Counted from the stretch's first letter, positions 47,093 to 57,373 are shown. The stretch is 64,000 bases of DNA from Microbacterium sp. SSM24 (GCF_025989145.1 NZ_JAPDNQ010000001.1:124001-188000), one strand, 5' to 3'. The notes: generated by a model from the sequence alone, not told the origin. Numbers and translations are program-made.

Positions 47093-49815
47093 CAGTCCTC
47101 CTCTGTCCGGAGCACGGTCGCCATCGACGTCGTGCGCGCGCTGACCACGCCGCCGACGACGGCGAGGGCCAGGGCCACGACGACCACGGCGATCAGGGTC
47201 CCGCTGAGCACGGGGTCGACGGCGACGCTCGGCTGACCGCCTCCGCCGGTGAAGGGGCGCAGGTCGATCGAGGTCACCACGAGAAGGGGAAGCACCGCAC
47301 CGAGCACGACACCGCCGACGAGCGCGGTGATGCCGAGCGGCACGAACTCCCAGGCCACGACTCCGCGGGCGCGGGCACGGTCGAGGCCCATGCTGCGCAG
47401 GAGCGCGATCACGCGGGAGCGCGCGTCCCGGGACACCCCCGCGACCAGCAGGAGCGCGACGACCGACAGTCCGACGGCGATGCCGAGCGCTGCGAGGAGC
47501 ACGAAGCGCAGCGCCGAGACCGCCGGCGATGCCTGGATCTCCGCGGTGGACTCCGCCAGGATGCGCACCGAATGGGCGCTGCCGACGATCTCGCCGAGCC
47601 GATCGGCGATCGCCGCGGCATCCGCACCGTCGGCCACGTCGACGAAGACGGTGCGCGGGAAGAAGCCGAAGCCGGTGATCGCCGCGTAGTCGGTCTGGTT
47701 CATGAGCAGGAACTTCTCGGATCCCTGCACGCCGAGCACGCGCTCGAGGGTGCCCACGACGTCGACCGGATCGGTCACGACGGTCGCCTGCCCTTCGCCC
47801 AGGCTCTCGGCGAGGACGGTCGACGCGACCACCTGCACGGGGGTCGACTCCGGCGTGATGAGGCCCGGAGGCAGCGCACCGACCATGCCGCGCTGCACCG
47901 CGGCGAGGCGCTCCACCTCGCTCACGATGACCTGCACGCTGTCGCGCCCGCCGGGTCCGGCGATCGTGACGTAGTCGCCGCGGAGCAGCCCGACGGCGTC
48001 GTCCACGCCGTCGACCGCGCGCATCTGGTCGATCATGTCCGCGTCGAAGTACGGGCCGGACAGACGGATGTCGCCTCCGACGTCGCGCTGCGCCGCCACG
48101 ACCGCTCCGCGATCGACGGTCGCCAGGACCAGCGACGAGAAGACGGCGATCGCGACGGCGACGAGCATCGCGAGCACGGCCGTGGTGCCTGCGGACGAGT
48201 CGCGGAGGTTGCGGGCGGCGCCGACGAGACCGACCACGCCGCGCCCACGACGCGCCACGCGCAGTGCGGCGGCGATGGGGATCGGATGCAGCCGCACGAC
48301 GATGAGAGCGACGGCGACCGTCGCCAGCAGGGGCGCCGCGACGACGAGCGGATCGATGCCCTCGGTGGCGGGGCCGATCCCCCGCACGAAGAGCTGCACC
48401 ACCGCGACCACGGCGAGCAGGATCACGACGGCTTCGACGATCCGCACGGTCTTGCTGCGCGCGGGCGCGTCGAGGTCGGCGCGCGACCGCTCCAGCAGGG
48501 CGGGCCGCAGGGTGAAGGCGAGCGCGAGCCCGGGAACGACGCCGACGGCGACCGCCAGGATCGTGGGTACGGGACCGGCGTCGTTGGGCGTGACGACGAC
48601 CGCGACGGCGGCGGCGACGGCGGCTGCGGGGATGCCGAGGATCAGGCCTTCCCCGAGCAGCAGGCGTCGCAAGCGTGCGAGCGGTGCGCCACGGGCCGAC
48701 ATGAGCGACAGATCGGCGCGCCGGCGGCGGATCATCAGCGCCGCCGCGAGCACGACGAGGGCCACGCTCACCGCGAGGGGTCCGACCGCCGCGACCGCGA
48801 GGATCGCGCTGGCCGAGTTCGCCCGTGCGAGGGCGGTCGAGAGCACGGCGACGATCTCGCTCTCGAAGCGCACACGCAGCTGCCCGGTCTCCTCGACCGG
48901 CACGCTCGTCGAGGTCGCCGCTCGCAGCGCGGCCAGGAGCGCGACGGGCTCCTCGCCGAGGGCCGCGCCGCCGTCGACCGGGTACCAGAGGGTCATCTCC
49001 GGGTCGTCGAGCTCGCCGAGGGCGACCCGTGTGAGCGGGTCGACCCACGCGACCGAGGTCGCCTGCGGTCGTCGGTTGCCGTCGTCGAACACCGTCGCGG
49101 TCAGCGACGTCGGAAGGTGCGCCCACCGATCGTCCTCGGGGTCGACCGCCTCGACCGTGCCGACGAGCTCGAGCATGGGAGAACCCTCCGCCCACCCGCT
49201 CGTGGTGGGTGCGCCGGGGTCCGCCGGCGTGCCGCGCAGCTCCCCCACCGACCACTGCATGGTCTCGGCCGCGGCGACGCTCAGCACGACGGGCAGCGGT
49301 CCCTCGCCGTCCCACGGCTGAGCCCACTCCCCTTCGACGAGCTGGAGGTGCTGCTGCGCCGTCGGGTCGGCGAGCAGCTGCACGAGGCCGTAGGGGGCAT
49401 CGGCGGGAAGGCTCTCGGGGACGACCAGCGTCGGCTGCCCATAGGCGGCGAACTGGGCGTCGCCCACGAGCGGCTCGAGCGCGGGCTCGAGGTCGTCCCG
49501 GTTGTCGGCGAGCAGCTGGCCGAGCGCACCGAACACCTCGCCCGCCCCGTCGTCCCAGTCCTCGGCGACGGAGGGGTCGGATGCCGGGCCGAAGCCGGGC
49601 AGTCCGATGAGGCTCGCCGACAGGTCGCGCGAGATCGCCGGCATGTCGGCGATCTGGTGCGACACCTCTGCGCGCACGACGCCGACGAGCGCGCGCGGCG
49701 CGGCGGCGATGACGAACGCCGCGAAGGCGACGAGCGCGACGATCACGATCGCCGCGCTGCGCGGAGTCGCGAAGCGCCGGCGTGTGAGCGCGAAGAGGCC
49801 CGGAGTCCTGGTCAC
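47092..49815 (-). CDS. FtsX/MacB-type ABC transporter permease B
   Basis: 907 residues from GTG 49815. One N-terminal transmembrane helix (about 20-45) followed by a large extracytoplasmic domain. Two FtsX-type four-helix sections follow: the first around LAVAAVGPLAVSVALVVLAA with RRRRADLSLMSARGAPLARL, the second near the C-terminus with VSRDARSRVIALLRSMGLDR. This is a doubled FtsX arrangement (about 8-10 helices). The short overlaps with both neighbours (GTGA upstream, TGATG downstream) show co-translation. Substrate unknown. Confidence 0.88.
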   Translation of the reverse strand: MTRTPGLFALTRRRFATPRSAAIVIVALVAFAAFVIAAAPRALVGVVRAEVSHQIADMPAISRDLSASLIGLPGFGPASDPSVAEDWDDGAGEVFGALGQLLADNRDDLEPALEPLVGDAQFAAYGQPTLVVPESLPADAPYGLVQLLADPTAQQHLQLVEGEWAQPWDGEGPLPVVLSVAAAETMQWSVGELRGTPADPGAPTTSGWAEGSPMLELVGTVEAVDPEDDRWAHLPTSLTATVFDDGNRRPQATSVAWVDPLTRVALGELDDPEMTLWYPVDGGAALGEEPVALLAALRAATSTSVPVEETGQLRVRFESEIVAVLSTALARANSASAILAVAAVGPLAVSVALVVLAAALMIRRRRADLSLMSARGAPLARLRRLLLGEGLILGIPAAAVAAAVAVVVTPNDAGPVPTILAVAVGVVPGLALAFTLRPALLERSRADLDAPARSKTVRIVEAVVILLAVVAVVQLFVRGIGPATEGIDPLVVAAPLLATVAVALIVVRLHPIPIAAALRVARRGRGVVGLVGAARNLRDSSAGTTAVLAMLVAVAIAVFSSLVLATVDRGAVVAAQRDVGGDIRLSGPYFDADMIDQMRAVDGVDDAVGLLRGDYVTIAGPGGRDSVQVIVSEVERLAAVQRGMVGALPPGLITPESTPVQVVASTVLAESLGEGQATVVTDPVDVVGTLERVLGVQGSEKFLLMNQTDYAAITGFGFFPRTVFVDVADGADAAAIADRLGEIVGSAHSVRILAESTAEIQASPAVSALRFVLLAALGIAVGLSVVALLLVAGVSRDARSRVIALLRSMGLDRARARGVVAWEFVPLGITALVGGVVLGAVLPLLVVTSIDLRPFTGGGGQPSVAVDPVLSGTLIAVVVVALALAVVGGVVSARTTSMATVLRTEED

Positions 49816-52493
49816 TCGTCCTCCCTGAGGAGCGGGGCGAGCTGCACCGGTGTGCGGACGCTCGCGACGATCAGGCAGAAGACGGCGACGGTCGCGGCGA
49901 TCGCGAGGGCGAGGACGCCGGGCTGAACCCGCAGGTCGATCGGATACGCCTCGGGGACGCTGCCGTACGCGGCGCGCACGAGCGGGGCGACGATGAGCCA
50001 TGCGGTGACGGCACCAGCGGCGATGCCCCCGATCACGCCGATCGCGACGGCGAAGAGGTCCTCCTGGGCGCGCAGCCTCGAGGCGCGGCGCCTGCCAAGC
50101 CCCATCACGGCGAACAGCGCCAGCTCGCGCGAGTCGTCGCGCGAGCGCGTGCGGCGCAGCATGAGCACGACGAGCGCCAGCACGACCGCCCCGACGGCGG
50201 CGAGGACGAACGCGGATGCCGTTCCCGCCGCGTTCTCCGCGGACCGCGGATCCGCGACCGTCGTCACCGTCTGCGGGAACGCCTCCGCGACCGCGGCCGT
50301 CACCGCACCCGGGTCGTCCGTCGACATCCACACCTGCGTGGGCACGATCTCGAACGGACTCGCCATCGACAGCGTTCCGAGGTCGACCAGCATCCCCTGA
50401 CCCGTCGCGGTGCCCGGCAGCACCGGCACGACGTCCACGATCTCGAACTCGGCCTCGATGTCGGGCTTGATCAGTTCGAGGGCGATCGTGTCGCCGACCT
50501 CGAGGCTCATCGACGCCGCGAGGTCGGTCGTGATGACGGCGGGGACCGCGGCGGGGACGATCGGGGCGACCGCGCGCGTGAACGGCTCGCCGGCGGCCGA
50601 CTCGGGCGTGAAGGCGAGCCCCGAATCGGTCGCCTCCACCGCGCCCGGTGTGCCGGCAGCCGGCCGGAATCCGGACAGGTCGACGGGTGCTCCGCCGCTC
50701 GTGACATCCGTGATCTCGCCCCCGCCGGGCACATAGCCGAGCGGGTGGTAGCCGACGGCGAGCGCGGCGAGCGTCCAGTCGTCGTCCGCGGGCAGGTCGA
50801 ACGTCACCGTCTCGACGGGGGCGGCCTGCACCTCGACGTACGCGTTCCCGTTGTCGTCCTCGCTCTCGCGGACGTCCGCGTTGGTGAACTCGAACGTCTC
50901 GACGGCACCGGATGCCGCGATCACGGTCACCCGCACCTGGAGCGCGGGCGATCCCTGCTCGGTCAGTTCGCCGTTGAACTCCAGCGGCGGCGCGGGCGGG
51001 GCCAGCAGGGTGAGCGTGAGCGCATCACCCTCGAGCACGGCGTCGGACGGGGGGAGCGCGAGAGCCTCGCTCATGGCTGCGGGATCGATCGCGCCGTCGG
51101 AGTCGAGCATGACCTCGGGCAGCTGCGCGGCCTCGACCGCGAGGATCGGGATGCGCACATCGGCTCCCTGCGCGCTCAGCGATCGCGCGAGCATCGCGGC
51201 ATCCGGCGATCCTGCTGCCGCGACATCCGCCGCCGCGACGTCCTCCGGGATCGTGCCGACCTTGACATCCGCACCGACGCGGAGCGCCTCGGGAGCGTCG
51301 CCCAGCGCCGTCAGACTGGACTGGTACGCGCCGGCCACGGTGATCGTGCCGATCGCGAAGGCGACCACCGTGATCGACAGTGCGTGGCGGCCCGGTCGGC
51401 GCGAGGCGAGGCGCAGCGGCGTCACGGGAGCCACGCGGCGCGAGCGCGAGAAGGCCGCGGCGATCCCCCGCGCGATGGGGGTCGCCAGCGCGACAGCGAC
51501 GATCGCGGCGAGCCCGAGGGCGAGCGCCGGCGCCAGGGCCACGAGCGGATCGAGGGCGGCCGCACCATCGCCGCGCTCGACGATCGGCGTGCCCGCCTGG
51601 ACGAACTGCCAGACGGCCAGCCCGGTGACGACCGCGAGCAGCACGATCGCGCCGATATCGGCGACCGCGCGGGCGCGCGCCGATCCGCGATCGGACCCAC
51701 GGGCGGTTGCGATCGCGACGACGACTCCCGCCACCACGGCGATCCCGAGCACGGCGAACCCGCCGATCAGGATGCCAGGCGCAGCCGCCGTCGCGAGGGC
51801 CACCGCGATCGCTCCGGCCGTGGCGCCCACGACGGCGCCGACGAGGGCGACCGCGATCGCCTCGACGGCGGCGAGTCCGACGACGTCGCGACGACGCGCG
51901 CCGCGGGCGCGCAGCAGTCGGCTCTCGGCATCGCGCGCACGCACCGGCTCGAGCGCCACCGCGCCCACGACCACGGCGGTGAGCAGTCCCAGAAGTCCGA
52001 GCGCGACGGTCGTCGGTCCGCGCCGCGTCTCGATGCCGTCGCGCACCGCTTCGAGCGTGCTCCCCAGGCCGCCGGACTCCTGTGGGCGGTCTCCCGTCTC
52101 CGCTTCGACGGCGTCGCGCAGTCCCGCGAGGCCGTCGGTGAGGGTCAGCGCCTGGTCGGCGGTGATCGCGTCGAGATCCGGCGCGAGCACGACGTCGCCG
52201 TCCTCGACGGTGACCGTCAGCGCACCGCCGGCGCCCAGGCCCGCCAGCGCCGCGGCGGCGGCGTCGGCCGTGGCATCCGACGACGACGACGCGTCGACGG
52301 TCAGCACGATCCGCGCGCGGTCGCCCGTGACGGCGGCCAGCGCTCCACGCACCTCGCGGGTCTCGACCGCGGAGACCAGGCCCGCGACGCCCACGACGAG
52401 GAGGGCTGCGAGCGCCGAGACGATCGCCAGAGTCACGAGCGGCGCGGTCGCGGCGCGTGCCCGGGCCAGGGCGAAGCGGAGTCCTCCGATCAC
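49812..52493 (-). CDS. FtsX/MacB-type ABC transporter permease A
   Basis: 893 residues from GTG 52493, first gene of the operon. Same overall build as permease B: N-terminal helix (LVTLAIVSALAALLVVGVAG), an extracellular domain with coiled Ala/Asp-rich sequence, a first FtsX block (RAARGARRRDVVGLAAVEAI region), a second large extracellular part (about 400-700) and a final block with DDSRELALFAVMGLGRRRASR. With permease B it probably forms a heterodimer served by ATPases A and B. Low sequence similarity between the two suggests ancient duplication. Confidence 0.88.
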   Translation of the reverse strand: MIGGLRFALARARAATAPLVTLAIVSALAALLVVGVAGLVSAVETREVRGALAAVTGDRARIVLTVDASSSSDATADAAAAALAGLGAGGALTVTVEDGDVVLAPDLDAITADQALTLTDGLAGLRDAVEAETGDRPQESGGLGSTLEAVRDGIETRRGPTTVALGLLGLLTAVVVGAVALEPVRARDAESRLLRARGARRRDVVGLAAVEAIAVALVGAVVGATAGAIAVALATAAAPGILIGGFAVLGIAVVAGVVVAIATARGSDRGSARARAVADIGAIVLLAVVTGLAVWQFVQAGTPIVERGDGAAALDPLVALAPALALGLAAIVAVALATPIARGIAAAFSRSRRVAPVTPLRLASRRPGRHALSITVVAFAIGTITVAGAYQSSLTALGDAPEALRVGADVKVGTIPEDVAAADVAAAGSPDAAMLARSLSAQGADVRIPILAVEAAQLPEVMLDSDGAIDPAAMSEALALPPSDAVLEGDALTLTLLAPPAPPLEFNGELTEQGSPALQVRVTVIAASGAVETFEFTNADVRESEDDNGNAYVEVQAAPVETVTFDLPADDDWTLAALAVGYHPLGYVPGGGEITDVTSGGAPVDLSGFRPAAGTPGAVEATDSGLAFTPESAAGEPFTRAVAPIVPAAVPAVITTDLAASMSLEVGDTIALELIKPDIEAEFEIVDVVPVLPGTATGQGMLVDLGTLSMASPFEIVPTQVWMSTDDPGAVTAAVAEAFPQTVTTVADPRSAENAAGTASAFVLAAVGAVVLALVVLMLRRTRSRDDSRELALFAVMGLGRRRASRLRAQEDLFAVAIGVIGGIAAGAVTAWLIVAPLVRAAYGSVPEAYPIDLRVQPGVLALAIAATVAVFCLIVASVRTPVQLAPLLREDE

Positions 52494-52499
52494 GCGGCC

Positions 52500-52505
52500 A
52501 GCCTT
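52500..52505 (-). promoter_or_regulatory. Possible -10 of the ABC export operon
   Basis: AAGGCT on the minus strand, 6 nt before GTG 52493, fits the leaderless spacing but has a poor first base. TAGAGT about 20 nt further upstream is an alternative that would give a short leader. Confidence 0.3.
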
Positions 52506-52613
52506 TGCACTCTGGCACTCTAACTCAGGCGTTGCGGGACTCCGTCGCGCGTGTGGACTTCCTGTCCCACCCCGCCGCGTCGTGCCGCCCTTCTGCGTGA
52601 TCCTCCGTCTCTG

Positions 52614-53393
52614 TCAGCCTCCGTTCGCCGCTCTCGGAGCCGTCGCGGCGACGAACCGCTCGTAGGACTCCGGTGTCTCCTCGGCGACGATCGCCCGCAG
52701 CACGACCTCGTCCACGGCGCGCAGGTAGCCGGCGATCCGGTCCGCGTCGTCGTCCGGTCCGATCGTGGTCTCGGCCGCCGCGATGCCGGCACGTGCGAAG
52801 TTCGCCGCGTACGCCGGGTAGCCCGCGTACCGCGCCGTCTCCACCGCCAACCGCTGCGAGCCGGCCGCGTCGACGGCCGTGCGGACGTAGAGGGCGACGT
52901 GCGTGCCCGGTGCGACGGCCCGCGCCTCCTGCGCCTGCGCTGCCGCGAGTTCGGGCGGGAGCCAGCTGAGCAGAAGCCCGTCGGATGCCGCGGCCCCCGC
53001 ATGCCGCATCTTCGGGCCGAGAGCGCCGACCACGACGCGCGCCGACGTTGCCGCACGCAGTGCCGCCGCGGCATCCGTCACCCGCGCGAGAGCACCCGCC
53101 GACCCCGCACCAGATCCGATGCCGAGCACGAGCCGATCCGGCGGGAGCCCGAGGGCATCGACGCGGGCGAGGATCTCGCCGGGCGCGCGGCGATCGACCG
53201 GGAGCACGCCCGTGGCGAGCACCAGCCGCTCCGTCGTGCGCGCGGCGCCGACGAGCACCTCGAGGGCGTCGTGGCCGGGGACATCGTTGACCCACAGGGC
53301 GTGGAATCCCGCGGCCTCGACGGCCGGGGCGAGTCGCTCGGCCAGGTCGGCGCCGATCGCGGCGGCGACGCCGATCGACAGCCCGGCGGTCAC
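52614..53393 (-). CDS. Luciferase-like (LLM class) oxidoreductase 2
   Basis: 259 residues from GTG 53393. TIM-barrel flavin (FMN or F420) monooxygenase family: AAGFHALWVNDVPGHDALEVL, TTERLVLATGVLPVDRRAP, LGIGSGAGSAG and DGLLLSWLPPE. Shorter than typical members (about 290-340), lacking part of the barrel insertion. The GTGA overlap with the preceding gene shows that the two are co-translated and probably act as a pair. Substrate unknown. Confidence 0.83.
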   Translation of the reverse strand: MTAGLSIGVAAAIGADLAERLAPAVEAAGFHALWVNDVPGHDALEVLVGAARTTERLVLATGVLPVDRRAPGEILARVDALGLPPDRLVLGIGSGAGSAGALARVTDAAAALRAATSARVVVGALGPKMRHAGAAASDGLLLSWLPPELAAAQAQEARAVAPGTHVALYVRTAVDAAGSQRLAVETARYAGYPAYAANFARAGIAAAETTIGPDDDADRIAGYLRAVDEVVLRAIVAEETPESYERFVAATAPRAANGG

Positions 53394-54259
53394 GCGCGAC
53401 CGATCAGACGCGCCACTTCGGCAGCGGAGGCATAGAACTCCGCGAGGTCGACCCGCGACGCCGGCAGCAGCACGGCGTCGTCGATCCCGGCGTCGAAGTA
53501 CGCGCCGAGCGCCGCGGCGACCGCGGCGGGGTCGCCCCACACCGCGCGCTCGTGGGGATCGGGCTTGTCGCCGACGTCGGCGATCGCCCGGGCCTCGGCA
53601 TCCGCTCCGAACGCCGCAACGACGTACGAGACGATGTCGTGCTCGCCCGCGCGCCCGGCATCGGCGCGCGCGCCGCGGATCGCGTCGACCGCGACCCGCA
53701 CCTCAGCGGGGGTGTGCCCGCTGTCGAGCACGGTGCCGTCGGCGACCTCGCCGCTCAGGCGCAGTGTCTTGGGTCCCTCCGCGGCCGCGTAGACGAGCGG
53801 CGCGACGGCCGGCGGCGCATCCAGCCGCACCGCGTCGAGGGTGACGTAGCGGCCTGCTGCGTCGGCCTGCTCCCCGGCCAGGAGGGTCCGCAGCGCCGGC
53901 ACGTACTCGCCCATCAGAGTGAGCGGCGACGCGACGCGCGCGCCCACCTGCCCCATCCACGGCAGCACTCCGTGGCCCACGCCCGGCAGCAGTCGACCGG
54001 GGAAGAGCCGCTCGATCGTCGCGATCTCCATCGCCGTCGCCGCGACGTTGCGCAGCGGCATCGGTGCGATCCCGATGCCGATGCGCAGCGCGTCGGTCCA
54101 CGCCAGCGCTGCCGTCGCGGCGGCGAACGCCGACGTGCGGAAGCAGTCCTCCCAGATCCACAGTTCGGGAAGCCCTTCGCGCTCCGCGGCGAGCACCGCA
54201 TCGCGGAATTCGTCGGGCGTGTGCGTGTACGGGTTGAAGATCGCGCCGATGCGTGCCAT
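53390..54259 (-). CDS. Luciferase-like (LLM class) oxidoreductase 1
   Basis: 289 residues. ARIGAIFNPYTHTPDEFRDA, ELWIWEDCFRTSAFA, RIGIGIAPMPLRNVAATAME (flavin-binding strand) and LLPGVGHGVLPWMGQVG mark an F420/FMN-dependent luciferase-like enzyme. GDKPDPHERAVWGDP near the C-terminus fits the F420-dependent group. It begins leaderless at ATG 54259 and overlaps the second LLM gene. The promoter lies next to a 19-bp tandem repeat array. Confidence 0.87.
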   Translation of the reverse strand: MARIGAIFNPYTHTPDEFRDAVLAAEREGLPELWIWEDCFRTSAFAAATAALAWTDALRIGIGIAPMPLRNVAATAMEIATIERLFPGRLLPGVGHGVLPWMGQVGARVASPLTLMGEYVPALRTLLAGEQADAAGRYVTLDAVRLDAPPAVAPLVYAAAEGPKTLRLSGEVADGTVLDSGHTPAEVRVAVDAIRGARADAGRAGEHDIVSYVVAAFGADAEARAIADVGDKPDPHERAVWGDPAAVAAALGAYFDAGIDDAVLLPASRVDLAEFYASAAEVARLIGRA

Positions 54260-54265
54260 GCCTCC

Positions 54266-54271
54266 ACTCTG
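54266..54271 (-). promoter_or_regulatory. -10 hexamer of leaderless LLM oxidoreductase 1
   Basis: CAGAGT on the minus strand, 6 nt before ATG 54259. The intervening bases are GGAGGC, too close to serve as a ribosome site. Confidence 0.5.
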
Positions 54272-54312
54272 GCAGGCACGGCCGACACACGCCCAGCACC
54301 GGCATCCGCGCC

Positions 54313-54454
54313 TTCGACAGGTCAACCGGGGTTCCACAGGTCAACCGCGGTTCCACAGGTCAACCGGGGTTCCACAGGTCAACCGCGGTTCGACAGGTCA
54401 ACCGGGGCTCGACAGGTCAACCGGGGTTCCACAGGTCAACCGGGGTTCCACAGG
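54313..54454. repeat. 19-bp tandem repeat array (7 full units and a partial eighth)
   Basis: Units TTC(C/G)ACAGGTCAACCG(G/C)GG start at 54313, 54332, 54351, 54370, 54389, 54408 and 54427; the eighth (54446) keeps only TTCCACAGG. Variation is confined to two or three positions. An inverted copy lies at 54484-54502. The 327-nt gap between the Clp gene and LLM 1 otherwise holds no gene. Confidence 0.9.
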
Positions 54455-54497
54455 ACCAGTTCGGCCGCACCGGTCCTGCGCGACCCCGGTTGACCTG
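54432..54497 (-). terminator. Long nested hairpin after the Clp gene
   Basis: A 15-bp perfect outer stem (54432-54446 with 54483-54497, CAGGTCAACCGGGGT and its complement) uses a tandem unit and the inverted unit. An inner 7-bp stem pairs 54451-54457 with 54472-54478. About 90 nt beyond the clp stop, it is a likely terminator. Confidence 0.6.
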
Positions 54498-54586
54498 CCG
54501 AGACGCGGGCGAGCCGGCGCCCGGCAACCCCCCGTTACTGCGGGAGGCGCCGAGCCCCGGGGCGGCCCGTCGTCGAGGGTCTCAGG

Positions 54587-57157
54587 TCACGCGGCGACCG
54601 AGACCGCGCGCGGCGAGCCCGCCGCCACGGTCAGGCCGTCGGAAGCGGCATCCACTGTCACCGTTCCGCCACCTTCGAGAGCGCCGGTCACGAACAGGTC
54701 GGCGACGCGGTCGTCGACCTCGCGCTGGATCAGCCGGCGGAGCGGTCGGGCACCGTACTCCGGTTCGTACCCGTTGTCGGCGAGCCAGTCGATCGCGGAG
54801 TCCGTCACCACGAGGGCGACCTCGCGCTTGGCGAGCCGCGCCTCGGACGCGCCGAGCAGCAGGCTCACGATCAGGCGCAGCTGCGGCTTCTCGAGCTTGC
54901 GGAAGAGCACGATCTCGTCGATGCGGTTGAGGAACTCGGGGCGCATCGCCTCGCGGAGCTTCGCGAACACGCGGTCGCGCAGATCCTTCTCGGAGCCGTA
55001 CCCCGTCGTGCCGCCGCCGTCGGCGAGGAAGCCGATCGCACCACCTCGAGAGGCGAGGAACTCCGAGCCGAGGTTCGACGTCATCACGACGACGGTGTTG
55101 CGGAAGTCCACCGTGCGTCCCTGACCATCGGTGAGCCGGCCGTCGTCCAGCACCTGCAGCAGCAGGTTGAAGACGTCGGGGTGGGCCTTCTCGATCTCGT
55201 CGAACAGCACGATCGAGTACGGGTTGCGGCGCACGCGCTCGGTGAGCTGGCCGGCCTCGTCGTAGCCGACGTATCCGGGGGGCGCTCCGACGAGACGCGA
55301 CACGGTGTGACGCTCGCCGAACTCGCTCATGTCGAACCGGATCACGGCGCCCTCGTCGTCGAAGAGGGACGCGGCGAGCGCCTTGGCCAGCTCGGTCTTG
55401 CCGACTCCGGTGGGGCCGAGGAACAGGAACGAGCCCACGGGACGACGCGGGTCGCCCATACCGGTGCGGTTGCGGCGCACGGCTTTCGCGACCGCCGTCA
55501 CCGCGTCGTCCTGGCCGATCACCCGGTCGTGCAGCTCATCATCCAGCTGCGCGAGACGCTCCCGCTCGGTCTCGGTGAGTCGGTTCACCGGGATGCCGGT
55601 GGCGCGGCTGATCACGGCGGCGATCTCGGGCTCCCCCACGATCGCGTCGCCGCGCACCGCAGCACCCGAGGACGTCACGTCGTCGAGACGCGCCTGCACC
55701 GCGGCGAGCTGGTCGCGCAGGCGCGAAGCCTCCTCGTAGTGCTCGGCCGTCACCGCGGCGTTCTTGTCGGCCTCGAGCGTCGCGAGCTGCGCGATGAGGT
55801 CGCTCACATCGACCTTCGCGCCCAGGCGCAGCCGCAGCCGGGCGCCCGCCTGGTCGATCAGGTCGATCGCCTTGTCGGGCAGCACGCGCTCGGACAGGTA
55901 CCGGTCGCTGAGCTCGACCGCGGCGCGGATCGCCTCGTCGGTGTAGACGATGCCGTGGTGCTCCTCGTACGCGGGCTTGAGTCCGTGAAGGATCCGCACG
56001 GCGTCCTCGACGCCGGGCTCGCCCACGCGCACCGGCTGGAACCGGCGCTCCAGCGCCGGGTCCTTCTCGATGACGCGGTACTCCTTGAGTGTGGTCGCGC
56101 CGACGAGGTGCAGGTCGCCGCGCGCGAGGCGCGGCTTCAGGATGTTGCCGGCGTCCATGCCGCCGTCTCCGGCGCCGCCGGCGCCGACCACCGTGTGCAC
56201 CTCGTCGATGAAGATGACGAGCTCGTCCTTGCGGGCGGAGATCTCGTCCATCGTCTTGGTGAGGCGCTCCTCGAAGTCGCCGCGGTAGCGGGTGCCCGCG
56301 AGCATCGCCGGAAGGTCCAGCGCGATGACCCGCTTGCCGCGCAGCTGCTCCGGAACGCCGCCGTCGACGATCGCCTGGGCGAGGCCCTCGACGATCGCGG
56401 TCTTGCCGACGCCGGCCTCGCCGACGAGCACCGGGTTGTTCTTGGTGCGGCGGCTGAGGATCTCGATCGTCTGCTCGATCTCGTCGGCGCGGCCGATCAC
56501 GGGGTCGAGGTCGCCGCCCGCGGCGCGTGCCGTCAGGTCGGTGCCGTACGTGTCGAGCATGGGGGTGGCGGATGCCGCGGCATCCGTCCCCTCCGCCGTC
56601 TCGGGAACCGCGCTCGGCGTGACCGTCTCGCGCAGGCCCTGCGTGAGTGCTTCCGCCGTGACGCCGGCGCGCGCCAGCACCTGGCCGGCGGGGGTGTCCT
56701 GCGCGAGCACGAGGGCGAAGAAGAGGTGCTCCGGATCGACGTAGGTGGAACCCGACGACCGAGCGACCTGGAAGGCGTGGAACAGCGCACGCTGCACCGA
56801 GGACGTGATGACCGCGGCGTCCACGTCGGCGGGGGCGGATGCTGCGGGCAGGCGTTCCTCGGTGGCGCGCAGGATCGCGCGCGGGTCCGCGCCGATGTGC
56901 TCGACCGCGTCGCGCGCGGGGGCCTCCTCGACGAGGACGCGCAGCACGTGGAGGGCGTCCAGCTCGTGCTGTCCGCGCTCGAGCGCGAACCGGCCGGCGC
57001 GCTGCAGCAGCTCCTGCGTGCGCGCGCCGAGGAAGCGGCTCAGGTCGATCGACCGCTGTGCGCGCGTGCGCTCGCCCGCGAGGTACCGCGCCAGGAACTC
57101 GTCGAACGAGCTCCCGCTGTCGTCGGCACCGGCGGAGGGGGTGAAGTCTTCGGGCAT
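54587..57157 (-). CDS. ClpC-like AAA+ unfoldase (Hsp100)
   Basis: 856 residues. A diverged Clp N-domain (about 30-150); first AAA+ module with [16 protein letters not shown] (about 250) and [12 protein letters not shown]; a short middle with a UVR-like [12 protein letters not shown] (about 471) instead of the long ClpB coiled coil; second AAA+ module with [13 protein letters not shown] (about 582) and [12 protein letters not shown]. An IGF loop ([10 protein letters not shown], about 707) is present, the element that docks on ClpP, so it probably feeds a ClpP protease. The loading domain differs from ordinary ClpC. Promoter elements suggest heat-shock control. Confidence 0.92.
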   Translation of the reverse strand: MPEDFTPSAGADDSGSSFDEFLARYLAGERTRAQRSIDLSRFLGARTQELLQRAGRFALERGQHELDALHVLRVLVEEAPARDAVEHIGADPRAILRATEERLPAASAPADVDAAVITSSVQRALFHAFQVARSSGSTYVDPEHLFFALVLAQDTPAGQVLARAGVTAEALTQGLRETVTPSAVPETAEGTDAAASATPMLDTYGTDLTARAAGGDLDPVIGRADEIEQTIEILSRRTKNNPVLVGEAGVGKTAIVEGLAQAIVDGGVPEQLRGKRVIALDLPAMLAGTRYRGDFEERLTKTMDEISARKDELVIFIDEVHTVVGAGGAGDGGMDAGNILKPRLARGDLHLVGATTLKEYRVIEKDPALERRFQPVRVGEPGVEDAVRILHGLKPAYEEHHGIVYTDEAIRAAVELSDRYLSERVLPDKAIDLIDQAGARLRLRLGAKVDVSDLIAQLATLEADKNAAVTAEHYEEASRLRDQLAAVQARLDDVTSSGAAVRGDAIVGEPEIAAVISRATGIPVNRLTETERERLAQLDDELHDRVIGQDDAVTAVAKAVRRNRTGMGDPRRPVGSFLFLGPTGVGKTELAKALAASLFDDEGAVIRFDMSEFGERHTVSRLVGAPPGYVGYDEAGQLTERVRRNPYSIVLFDEIEKAHPDVFNLLLQVLDDGRLTDGQGRTVDFRNTVVVMTSNLGSEFLASRGGAIGFLADGGGTTGYGSEKDLRDRVFAKLREAMRPEFLNRIDEIVLFRKLEKPQLRLIVSLLLGASEARLAKREVALVVTDSAIDWLADNGYEPEYGARPLRRLIQREVDDRVADLFVTGALEGGGTVTVDAASDGLTVAAGSPRAVSVAA

Positions 57158-57176
57158 TCTGGTTCTCTCCTGAGAA

Positions 57177-57226
57177 GTTGAGTCGAGCGGTGGCAAGTTT
57201 AGGAACTTGAGCACAGACGTATCAAT
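57177..57226 (-). promoter_or_regulatory. Clp promoter with two HAIR-like HspR boxes
   Basis: On the minus strand TTGATA (57225-57220) and TAAACT (57201-57196) are separated by 18 nt. Forward-strand boxes GTTGAGT-N7-TGGCAAG (57177-57197) and CTTGAGC-N7-TATCAAT (57206-57226) each match 10 of 14 bases of the HAIR consensus CTTGAGT-N7-ACTCAAG. One overlaps the -35, the other the -10 and start. Confidence 0.6.
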
Positions 57227-57373
57227 TTCAACGATGACGGTCGAGGTGTATTCCCAGCCAGCCCGCGCCCTCTCAAGACGACGTGCCGGATCTCCGTGTG
57301 CTGCACGGATGTGCCCCGCCTCGGGACGCAGAACCCTGGAGGGAGTCCGAACACGACACGAATGGAGTAGGAC

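Noticed and set aside
54313..54502. CRISPR array
   Set aside because: The repeats are contiguous with no unique spacers and only 19 bp long, and no cas gene is present.
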